From NCBI GenBank assembly GCA_018711985.1, contig DVHS01000181.1, positions 1 through 19,072 of the forward strand: a stretch of DNA of 19,072 nucleotides. Reading direction: 5' to 3'. Positions 7,866 through 14,595 of the stretch are shown piece after piece. Both the position numbers and the translations under genes were made by a program. The DNA is from Egerieenecus merdigallinarum (lineage in GTDB: Bacteria > Bacillota > Clostridia > Christensenellales > Aristaeellaceae). The notes below the pieces were generated by a model that was not told where the DNA came from, searched no databases, and saw only the letters and a list, made by a program, of their open reading frames with translations. The stretch's first letter is position 1; every line of letters starts with the position of its first letter.

Positions 7866-10106
7866 TTAACCTTTCATTTCACTGGGGGTCATGCCGTAGC
7901 GCTTTTTAAAGGCGCGGCGGAAAGTGGTGGCGTTGTTGTAGCCCAGTTCCATGGCAAGCTCGGTGAGATTGCAGTGGCCTTGCTTGAGCCGGCGTACGGC
8001 CTCGTTCAGGCGCAGGTTCTCCAAGTATACGGAGAAGTTCTGACCGGTTTTGTCCTTGAACAGGTGGGAAAGGTAACTTTCGGAAATATTAAAGCGGTCG
8101 GACAGCTTGGTCAGGCATAGGGAAGGATCTGTGAAATTTTCCATCAGGTAACGTTCCACTTCGGGAATGGGGTCGGCGGGCACGGCAGAGCGGGTGAAGA
8201 AATCGCACAGGAGCATGGCGCAGCTTTCCAGCAGGGGAAAGGTTGCCTGCTCGGACAGGCGCTGATCCAATACGGCCAACCGTTCACGCTCCTCATCACT
8301 TTGGGGCGGGGAGATTTGAAAGCGTGCCTTGAGCAGGGTGTTTTTCAGGTCGGAGAGCAGGAAGTTCAGCAGCGTCACGGACAAGGAACGCTCTTCCACG
8401 TTTTCCTGGCGGATCATGGACAGCAGCTCCACCACCTGCTGCTTGTTGCCTGTGGTAATAAAGTGCTGCAGCTTGGCGGAGAGCTCGATGGGGTAATACC
8501 AGCTCTCCGTATCCTTGCGGATCATCTCGTAGGGCAGGAAGATATGATGCTTGGTGGTATACCGGGCCGCCTGCCGGGACTGCTCGTAGGCCTCCCACAA
8601 CAGCTGCGGGGATTCGGTACCCTTGCCCACGCCTGCATAGAACCACAGGTCGTGATTGACGGACAGATCCTCGTGCATGCGTACAATCCGCGATTGCAGA
8701 TCCATGAGGGGGTCCTCCGCGCTCGTATCATAGGCCACCAGCACCACAAAGCTGCGGGGCAGGGTGGTGTAGAAATAAAGCGGATGCTTTCCCGACAGGT
8801 ATTCGGTCAGGTGCTCGCACAGTATGTCGTATTCATCCATGGGGTCGCCGAGCACGCTGTCCTGCCGGTTGGCAATGCAGTAGAGCACATAATATTTCAG
8901 CGGCGGTTCCAGGTGGAGAAACTGCATCATATAGGCAAATTCTTCATTGGAGGCCACGTGGCCGGAAAGCACCTTGCGCACGTAGGAAGCGCAAAGGAGG
9001 GGCCGCTGCTGCTCAATTTCCAGCTGCAACCGTGCGCGGTCGCCCTCCGCCTGGACCAGCTGATCGCTCAGCTGATGCACCGGGCGCATGTTTTGCCGCA
9101 CCAGCAGCACCACCAGTGCCAGACCGCCCAATAATCCCAGAATAAAGATAGCCAAAAACGGAAGATCAAAATTGCCCAGCACTGCGGTGCACATGGCGGT
9201 GGGGAGCGCCGCGTAATACACCCAACCATTGCGATCCTCCCGGCGGAAAAGGCGCATGTCCTCATAGGTAGCGGTACCGTTAGGGTCATAGGCAGCGCTG
9301 GTCATGGCCTGCAATAGGGCCGCATCCTCGCCTGTTAGGGCTGCGCTCTCCGCCTGCAAAAGGGGAATGACCTGATTTTCCGCCAGTAGAAGCTGATTGC
9401 GGCCAGTCCTGTCCTGGATAACCACCCGGGAGCCGGGGTTTTCGTCCATCTCAAAGAGAACGCGGAGCGCGGAAGCGTTCAGCTCAAACCATACCACCGC
9501 GGGTACTTTGCGCGAGGAGAGACTGTTGATGTCCAGCGCGTAGCAGATGATGGAGGATTCACCCCCAAAGGGGGCTACGCTGAAAAAGCGACCCGGCGCT
9601 TCGGCATTTTGCAGAACCTGCAGCCAGTCCTGGTAGGCATTTTTCTGATAGGCACGGTAGCTGCTGTAATATTGTTCGGCAGGGGTAAACTGGCTGGCAG
9701 AGATGACATTGCCTGAGGAGGAAAGGTAAATGGGGCTTTCCATCAGCGGCAGATTCATAAGGCTGAACAGCTTGGAGGAGAGATCCTGCATCACTTCATA
9801 GGCTGTATAGATATAGTTGGGTTCTTCCATGCTGCTCATATTGGAAAAGCGGATGAAGGTGGAGTCCGTGAGCAGATGGCGAGCGTATCCGTTCATGAGT
9901 GAAAAATGATTTCCCATGGAAGCGACGTTTGTCTCCAGCTGCGTTGCTTCCTGCTGCCAGAAATTCTCCCGGGCATTGTGGGTGGAACTGGCATAGAGCG
10001 CAACGCCCAGGGCCAGGCAGACCAAAAGAAAGCAGCAGTAGCTCACGGCAAAGCGCGACGCCAGGGGAGAACGACTTCTTTTACTTAAGGATAGCTTACG
10101 CAGCAT
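7866..10106 (-). CDS. Membrane-anchored AraC-family regulator with extracellular sensor domain
   Basis: A 746-residue one-component sensor-regulator of the kind found beside LplABC-type sugar importers (YesS/YtdP-like). TM1 spans about residues 18-38 (VSYCCFLLVCLALGVALYA) and TM2 about 316-336 (FLAIFILGLLGGLALVVLLV). The roughly 275 residues between them should lie outside the cell and bind ligand (probably a Cache-like fold). A central cytoplasmic region follows, and the last 100 residues carry the two AraC helix-turn-helices: LTKLSDRFNISESYLSHLF and LTELAMELGYNNATTFRRAF, ending GMTPSEMK. It probably senses an extracellular oligosaccharide and activates the divergent transporter operon and perhaps itself. 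Start choice is uncertain: ATG 10106 has a poor ribosome site, GTG 10115 or TTG 10148 are possible, and TM1 is present with each. Confidence 0.88.
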   Translation of the reverse strand: MLRKLSLSKRSRSPLASRFAVSYCCFLLVCLALGVALYASSTHNARENFWQQEATQLETNVASMGNHFSLMNGYARHLLTDSTFIRFSNMSSMEEPNYIYTAYEVMQDLSSKLFSLMNLPLMESPIYLSSSGNVISASQFTPAEQYYSSYRAYQKNAYQDWLQVLQNAEAPGRFFSVAPFGGESSIICYALDINSLSSRKVPAVVWFELNASALRVLFEMDENPGSRVVIQDRTGRNQLLLAENQVIPLLQAESAALTGEDAALLQAMTSAAYDPNGTATYEDMRLFRREDRNGWVYYAALPTAMCTAVLGNFDLPFLAIFILGLLGGLALVVLLVRQNMRPVHQLSDQLVQAEGDRARLQLEIEQQRPLLCASYVRKVLSGHVASNEEFAYMMQFLHLEPPLKYYVLYCIANRQDSVLGDPMDEYDILCEHLTEYLSGKHPLYFYTTLPRSFVVLVAYDTSAEDPLMDLQSRIVRMHEDLSVNHDLWFYAGVGKGTESPQLLWEAYEQSRQAARYTTKHHIFLPYEMIRKDTESWYYPIELSAKLQHFITTGNKQQVVELLSMIRQENVEERSLSVTLLNFLLSDLKNTLLKARFQISPPQSDEERERLAVLDQRLSEQATFPLLESCAMLLCDFFTRSAVPADPIPEVERYLMENFTDPSLCLTKLSDRFNISESYLSHLFKDKTGQNFSVYLENLRLNEAVRRLKQGHCNLTELAMELGYNNATTFRRAFKKRYGMTPSEMKG

Positions 10107-10177
10107 ATGGATCACACTCGCTTCATAGAGAAATGCATCAGGACGCAACGGACGTTCCGCGCCGCTTCGATATGCTT

Positions 10178-10205
10178 ATTGTAGCAGAAATACCTTATTT
10201 TTCAA
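10178..10205 (-). promoter_or_regulatory. Sigma-A-type promoter for the AraC regulator and glycoside hydrolase
   Basis: Read on the minus strand, TTGAAA (10205-10200) and TACAAT (10183-10178) are separated by 16 bases, a near-consensus housekeeping promoter. Transcription would start near 10170, about 65 bases before ATG 10106 and about 20 before the alternative TTG 10148. This is the best promoter match I see in the window. Confidence 0.65.
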
Positions 10206-10230
10206 GGGCAAATGGATAGAACGTACAATT

Positions 10231-10246
10231 TTTGACTGTTTGACAG
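10231..10246. repeat. Tandem 8-bp direct repeat in the divergent control region
   Basis: TTTGACTG and TTTGACAG lie back to back with one mismatch. They sit between the minus-strand promoter and the candidate plus-strand promoter. AraC-family dimers often bind tandem direct repeats, although usually about 10-11 or 21 bases apart, so the 8-base period is not a clean match. It may be a binding site or simply chance. Confidence 0.35.
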
Positions 10247-10276
10247 CCGGCGCTTAGCAGCAAAAGGCCCATGTTT

Positions 10277-10294
10277 GCAAGAGATGTTTCTTGC
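10277..10294. promoter_or_regulatory. Inverted repeat, candidate operator for the transporter operon
   Basis: GCAAGA (10277-10282) and TCTTGC (10289-10294) form a perfect 6-bp inverted repeat around a 6-base centre. It overlaps the first bases of the candidate -35 element at 10291-10296, where a bound protein would block or replace RNA polymerase contacts. The symmetry suits a dimeric LacI-like protein better than AraC. Confidence 0.35.
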
Positions 10295-10320
10295 CAGAAG
10301 ACGCTTGCACATGGTACAGT
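10291..10320 (+). promoter_or_regulatory. Candidate promoter of the transporter operon
   Basis: TTGCCA (10291-10296) and TACAGT (10315-10320) are separated by 18 bases, an imperfect sigma-A-type match that would need an activator, as expected for an AraC-controlled operon. Transcription would begin near 10327, leaving about 55 bases of leader before the solute-binding protein start. A weaker alternative is TTGACT at 10232 with TAGCAG at 10255. Confidence 0.35.
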
Positions 10321-10381
10321 GATGCCAACGAAGGGATGTGGCAACGGAACGGCATCCCGCAAAAAGAAAGGACGGAACCCA

Positions 10382-11875
10382 ATGAAGAAACTGTTGGCAA
10401 TCGTACTGACACTGGCATTGTGCATGGGTCTGGTGGTCCTGCCCGCCAGCGCGGAAGAAGTTGCGAAACCCGAGAAGATCACCATCTTTGTGGATGGTAC
10501 CGTGTTCACCGAATCCAATGCCCAGGATAAGTTCATTGAGCGCTGGGAAGAGCTTTCCGGCATTGAGCTGGAAATCATTCAGCCTGACCATGACGCCTAC
10601 TACGATGTGCTGCAGCAGCAGATTGCTTCCGGCGAATGGCCCGATGTGATGATCCTTTCTTCCACCTATTATGCAGCCTATGCCTCCGAAGGCGTGCTGT
10701 GGGACATGACCGACGCCTGGGAGAACAGCGCCACCAAGAACAGCGGCCGCTTCACCGGCGATGATGTCATCGAAGGGCTGAAGATTGGCGGACGGCTGTA
10801 CGGCTTTGCGGATGCCCGTGGCGGCGGCTGCGTTACCTATGTAAAGAAGGCCTGGCTGGATGCCGTGGGCATGGAAGCTCCCACCACCTGGGATGAATAC
10901 GCTGCCATGTGCGACGCCTTTGTAAACCAGGACCCCGATGGCGACGGCGCCAAGGATACCTACGCGCTGACCGCCGCTGGCTTCATTGGCGTGGAAGCCC
11001 CCTTTGTGAACTACCTGCCTGAGTTCTATCAGGATGCGTATCCCTCCTTCTACCAGAATGAAGAAGGCGTGTGGGTGGACGGCTTCACCGAGCCTGCCAT
11101 GGAGGCTGCGCTGGCCCGCCTGGCCGAAGGCTACAGCAAGGGCTGGATTGACCCCACCACCCTGACCAACGGCACCAACGACTGCCGGAACAAGTTCTAT
11201 GACGATACCACCGGCATTTTCACCTACTGGTCCGGCACCTGGGCTACCAACCTGAAGAACAACCTGGTGAACAACGGCCACGATGGCGAGCTGATTGCCC
11301 TGGCTCCCCTGGAAGGCGCGCCTGGTTACTTTGACCGTACGCCGCCTGTGTGGGCCATCTCCTCCTCCTGCGAGAATCCCGAGGGCGTGTTCAAGTACTT
11401 CATTGATACCATCCTGGATGGCGGCGACATGCAGTTCCTGTGGACCTATGGCGTGGAAGACGTGCACTGGAGCCGCAAGGCTGGCACCGTGCTGGGCGTG
11501 ACCTATGAAGACGGGCAGTTCCACATGCTGGAGAGCCTGGAAATTCCCGGCACCGCCTACACCAAGCACCACACCGACCCCGTGAGCTCCCTGGCTTCCT
11601 TTGCCGAGGGCTACGACGACCCCATCGACGAGATTATCCAGCCTGAAAACCTGGAATCCGCGGAAATCTTTGCGGCGAACTGCCGTCCTGCGGCCATCGT
11701 GCCCAGCACCGACGCCATGAGCACCTACAACGGCGACCTGACTACCCTCAAGAATGAGCTCATTGCCAAGGTGGCCATGGGTGAGATGACCTATGAAGAT
11801 GCCATGACCCGCTTTGCCAACGAGGGTCAGGCTTGGTCCGATGCTATTGTGGAGAGCCTGAACGCCGCGAACTAA
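10382..11875 (+). CDS. Extracellular solute-binding protein of a sugar ABC transporter (family 1, LplA/YtcQ-like)
   Basis: A 497-residue secreted binding protein, the substrate-capture part of the importer formed with the two permeases downstream. The first 24 residues are a clear signal peptide (MKKLLAIVLTLALCMGLVVL, then PASA before EE), apparently cut by signal peptidase I. The mature part starts with a strand KITIFVDGTVF and contains DVMILSSTYYAAYASEGVLWDMTDAW, typical of large family 1 binding proteins for oligosaccharides. The usual lipoprotein box is missing: C14 is preceded by LAL rather than a small residue, so membrane anchoring is unexplained. ATG 10382 has AAAGGA nine bases upstream; the frame stays open further left but without a ribosome site. 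A strong hairpin follows the gene and probably makes its transcript more abundant than the permeases. Confidence 0.9.
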   Translation: MKKLLAIVLTLALCMGLVVLPASAEEVAKPEKITIFVDGTVFTESNAQDKFIERWEELSGIELEIIQPDHDAYYDVLQQQIASGEWPDVMILSSTYYAAYASEGVLWDMTDAWENSATKNSGRFTGDDVIEGLKIGGRLYGFADARGGGCVTYVKKAWLDAVGMEAPTTWDEYAAMCDAFVNQDPDGDGAKDTYALTAAGFIGVEAPFVNYLPEFYQDAYPSFYQNEEGVWVDGFTEPAMEAALARLAEGYSKGWIDPTTLTNGTNDCRNKFYDDTTGIFTYWSGTWATNLKNNLVNNGHDGELIALAPLEGAPGYFDRTPPVWAISSSCENPEGVFKYFIDTILDGGDMQFLWTYGVEDVHWSRKAGTVLGVTYEDGQFHMLESLEIPGTAYTKHHTDPVSSLASFAEGYDDPIDEIIQPENLESAEIFAANCRPAAIVPSTDAMSTYNGDLTTLKNELIAKVAMGEMTYEDAMTRFANEGQAWSDAIVESLNAAN

Positions 11876-11912
11876 GTTTGCAGCCGGAGCCGCAATGGCC
11901 TGAAAGCCAACG

Positions 11913-11939
11913 GGCAGGGGCGGCGTCACCGCCCCTGCC
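11913..11939 (+). terminator. Intercistronic hairpin (attenuator or mRNA stabiliser) after the solute-binding protein
   Basis: GGCAGGGGCGG (11913-11923) pairs perfectly with CCGCCCCTGCC (11929-11939), an 11-bp GC-rich stem with a five-base loop. No T-tract follows, so it is not a classic terminator. It most likely protects the upstream message from 3' exonucleases or reduces read-through, raising binding protein over permease, as in malE-malF. Confidence 0.75.
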
Positions 11940-11984
11940 TGATTCCGTAAGATAGCTATTCATTTTTGTAAGGGAGGTCATTGC

Positions 11985-12926
11985 ATGGACGGCGCTGTGA
12001 ACCTCAAGCAGCAAAAGAAACCCGTGCTTCCCCGCATGAAAAAATACGCCGGCTTTTACGTGCTGTTTCTGCCGGTACTGGCGTTCCTGGTCGTGTTCCA
12101 CTATTTGCCCATGTTCGGCATCTATTATTCCTTTACGAAGTACACCATCATCAAGGACCCTGTATGGGTCGGGCTGGCGAATTTTGAGCGGCTGTTTGCC
12201 ATGCCGAATTTCTGGAATGCCTTCCAGAACACGCTGGAACTGAGCGTGGTCAAGCTGCTTCTGACGACGACTTTTTCCGTAGTACTGTCCCTGCTGCTCA
12301 ATGAAATGCAGAATATCCATGGCAAAAAGCTGGCGCAGACCATCATCTATCTGCCGCACTTTATGTCCTGGGTGGTGACGGCTTCGGTTTTTCAGTTGAT
12401 CCTGTCCCCGGCTACGGCCGGCCTGGTAAACCAGGTTCTCATTAGTCTGGGCATCGTGGATGAGGGCATTTATTTCCTGGGAAGCTCCCAGTGGTGGAAA
12501 TCCGCCTATTATGTCATCAATATATGGCATGATACAGGCTGGGGAACCATTATCTTCATGGCAACGCTGACGAGCATCGACCCGGGCATCTACGAGGCTG
12601 CGTCCATTGACGGGGCGGGCCGGTGGAAGAAAATGTGGTATGTGACCCTGCCGGCGCTGGCCAACACCATCATCACCGTGCTGATCCTGAACCTGGCCAA
12701 GATCATGAATCTGTTCGAGAGCGTATTTGTCTTGCAGAACGACGCGGTCATGGACGTATCCCAGGTACTGCAAACCTATGTCTATTATCAGACCTTTAAC
12801 AGCGGCGGCATTCCCGACTATGGGTATACCACGGCCATTGGCTTGTTCCGCTCCTTGGTGGGTATGGCGCTGATGCTCATTTGCAATTACGCCAGTAAAA
12901 AGGTCCGCGGACGCGGCATTGTGTAA
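11985..12926 (+). CDS. Sugar ABC transporter permease, LplB family
   Basis: A 313-residue inner-membrane permease with about six membrane segments, the first at about residues 22-40 (AGFYVLFLPVLAFLVVFHY). The EAA loop that contacts the ATPase is at about 204-223 (EAASIDGAGRWKKMWYVTLP). LPMFGIYYSFTKY and GLANFERLF are typical of the LplB group, which pairs with YtcP-type permeases to import plant oligosaccharides. ATG 11985 has GGGAGG shortly upstream. The next permease begins 13 bases after the stop. No ATP-binding subunit gene occurs in the window, so a shared MsmX-type ATPase from elsewhere is expected; that is known for related systems but only inferred here. Confidence 0.92.
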   Translation: MDGAVNLKQQKKPVLPRMKKYAGFYVLFLPVLAFLVVFHYLPMFGIYYSFTKYTIIKDPVWVGLANFERLFAMPNFWNAFQNTLELSVVKLLLTTTFSVVLSLLLNEMQNIHGKKLAQTIIYLPHFMSWVVTASVFQLILSPATAGLVNQVLISLGIVDEGIYFLGSSQWWKSAYYVINIWHDTGWGTIIFMATLTSIDPGIYEAASIDGAGRWKKMWYVTLPALANTIITVLILNLAKIMNLFESVFVLQNDAVMDVSQVLQTYVYYQTFNSGGIPDYGYTTAIGLFRSLVGMALMLICNYASKKVRGRGIV

Positions 12927-12939
12927 GGAGGCTGAAACC

Positions 12940-13821
12940 ATGGAACATGCACAGACGAAAACCTCCCTGCCCGCCCGGCGCAGGCACATCAGGAAAATCT
13001 CTGTCTTCCCTCTGATTAACGGCTTGCTGTTTACCATCATCTGCCTGCTGATCCTGGTACCGCTGTGGAAGGTGCTGGTGGACTCCTTTGACTTGACCAC
13101 CGGCTATGGTATGAAACTATTGCCGGATCGCTTTGGCTGGGATGGATATGAAACCGTATTGACCAACCCGTCCCTGGTAACGCCGCTGATCAACAGCGTG
13201 ATCACCACGGTTTCCGGTACTTTCCTGGGGCTGCTGCTTTCCACCCTGGGCGCCTATGTGCTCATTCAGTTTGACATGCCCGGGCGGGGACTGTTTGCGG
13301 GACTGCTGCTGTTCACGATGATCTTCTCCGGTGGCATGATTCCCAGCTATATCGTGATGCGAAAGCTGGGACTGACCAACACCCTGTGGTCGGTGATCCT
13401 GCTGCCGGCTATCAACGTGTACAACCTGGTGCTTATGCGCAACTTTTTTGAGGGCATTCCGCAAAGCCTGTTTGAAAGCGCCACGCTGGACGGATGCACC
13501 CCCATGCAGACCTTCCTGCGCATTGCACTGCCTTTGTCCAAGGCCGCGCTGGCATCCATCGGGCTGATGTTTGCCGTGGCCTACTGGAATGATTACACCA
13601 ACTACAAGCTTTACATTACCAAATCGACTCTGTATAATTTCCAGATGAAGCTGCGTTCCATGATGATGGGGTCCAACCTGCCCACCGCGATGGGCGGCGC
13701 CACGGAAAACACCGTGCAGAACGCCGCTGTGATCGTGGCCATACTGCCCTTTATGGTGCTATATCCATTCCTGCAAAAGTACTTTGTCAAGGGCATCAAT
13801 ATCGGCGCGGTGAAGGAGTAA
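12940..13821 (+). CDS. Sugar ABC transporter permease, YtcP/LplC family
   Basis: A 293-residue permease, partner of the preceding LplB-type protein. The first membrane segment is at about residues 24-44 (PLINGLLFTIICLLILVPLW). The EAA loop is FESATLDGCTPMQTFLRIAL. NVYNLVLMRNFFEGIP and the ending YPFLQKYFVKGINIGAVKE are hallmarks of the YtcP/LplC group. ATG 12940 has AAGGAGG eight bases upstream, overlapping the end of the previous gene's region, so the pair is likely translated in step. The CE12 esterase starts nine bases after the stop, which ties the esterase to the transporter and supports action on imported substrate. Confidence 0.92.
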   Translation: MEHAQTKTSLPARRRHIRKISVFPLINGLLFTIICLLILVPLWKVLVDSFDLTTGYGMKLLPDRFGWDGYETVLTNPSLVTPLINSVITTVSGTFLGLLLSTLGAYVLIQFDMPGRGLFAGLLLFTMIFSGGMIPSYIVMRKLGLTNTLWSVILLPAINVYNLVLMRNFFEGIPQSLFESATLDGCTPMQTFLRIALPLSKAALASIGLMFAVAYWNDYTNYKLYITKSTLYNFQMKLRSMMMGSNLPTAMGGATENTVQNAAVIVAILPFMVLYPFLQKYFVKGINIGAVKE

Positions 13822-13829
13822 TACAGCCT

Positions 13830-14534
13830 ATGACCACCATCTATTGGGCGGGGGATTCCACGGTAAAGGAAAACAGCATCCTGACCTATCCGCAGACGGG
13901 CATGGGACAGGTGTTTGGACGCTTTGTGCGGCGGCTGGAGGTACGGGTGGAGAACCACGCCGAAAACGGCCGCAGCACCAAGTCCTTCCTGGAGGAAGGG
14001 CGCCTGGAAACCATCCGGGAACGGATGCAGCCGGGGGACTTTCTGTTCATCCAGTTTGGGCATAACGACGAAAAGGCGGAGGACCCGGCGCGCTATACGT
14101 CCCCGGAGGATACGTTCCGGGGATACCTGGCGGTGTTTGTGAAGGCGGCCCGGGAGAAGGGCGCATATCCCGTGCTGATTACTCCCCTGACCCGCCGCTG
14201 CTACCGCGATCCCCAGGCAAAGTATTCCCACAGCCCTTATGCTGCCGCCATGCGTGAGCTGGCCCGGGAACTGTGCGTGCCGCTGATTGACCTGACCGCG
14301 GAAAGCGAGAAGCTGGTGGACCGCATGGGTGAGGACGCAAAGCAGCTGTACATGAACCTGCCTGCGGGACGTTTTAGCCACTATCCCGATGGCTTGGAGG
14401 ACAACACCCACCTGCAACCGGCGGGTGCCCTGGCCTTTGCCGGCCTGGTGGCAGAGGGATTGCAGGCCCTGGGCGGCGTTTACGCGGCGCTGCTTTCCGA
14501 CGAAGCCTGTCAATGGATGCGCGAACGTGCATAG
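13830..14534 (+). CDS. rhgT: Carbohydrate acetylesterase, CE12 (rhamnogalacturonan acetylesterase-like SGNH hydrolase)
   Basis: A 234-residue SGNH/GDSL esterase with the CE12 blocks in order: AGDSTVKEN with the nucleophile S10, NHAENGRST (G47 region), FGHND with N79 for the oxyanion hole, and DNTHLQPAGA with D191 and H194 completing the triad. Characterised members remove acetyl groups from rhamnogalacturonan, and some act on xylan or other acetylated sugars. There is no signal peptide, so it should deacetylate oligosaccharides after import. Length is normal for RhgT/YesT-type enzymes. AAGGAG at the end of the permease gene serves as its ribosome site, 11 bases before ATG 13830. An intrinsic terminator follows 11 bases after the stop. 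The family is well supported; the exact sugar is inferred. Confidence 0.88.
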   Translation: MTTIYWAGDSTVKENSILTYPQTGMGQVFGRFVRRLEVRVENHAENGRSTKSFLEEGRLETIRERMQPGDFLFIQFGHNDEKAEDPARYTSPEDTFRGYLAVFVKAAREKGAYPVLITPLTRRCYRDPQAKYSHSPYAAAMRELARELCVPLIDLTAESEKLVDRMGEDAKQLYMNLPAGRFSHYPDGLEDNTHLQPAGALAFAGLVAEGLQALGGVYAALLSDEACQWMRERA

Positions 14535-14545
14535 CAGAGAACGCA

Positions 14546-14578
14546 AGGGGGAGGCGGCCATCCGTCCCCCTCTTTTTT
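14546..14578 (+). terminator. Intrinsic terminator inside the carbohydrate operon
   Basis: AGGGGGA (14546-14552) pairs with TCCCCCT (14565-14571), with two further GG/CC pairs inside across a one-base bulge, followed by CTTTTTT (14572-14578). It lies after the CE12 gene and only 17 bases before the ankyrin-GH43 start, leaving no room for a promoter in between. The two downstream genes must therefore rely on read-through, regulated termination, or a promoter inside the CE12 gene. Confidence 0.8.
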
Positions 14579-14595
14579 ACGTAGGAGTGAGGAAC

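Noticed and set aside
10240..10268. TTGACA at 10240-10245 as the -35 element of the transporter operon
   Set aside because: It is a perfect -35 hexamer, but at 16-18 bases downstream there are only AAAGGC-like bases, with no acceptable -10 element.
10202..11929. Long open frame on the minus strand opposite the solute-binding protein (575 codons)
   Set aside because: It lies wholly antisense to a gene with a clear signal peptide, ribosome site and family match. Its translation is rich in G, A, V and H runs without a recognisable domain, as expected from the codon bias of the opposite strand.
11844..13100. Minus-strand open frame opposite the first permease (418 codons)
   Set aside because: It covers the permease, the intercistronic hairpin and the start of the second permease without any recognisable family and would contradict the plus-strand operon.
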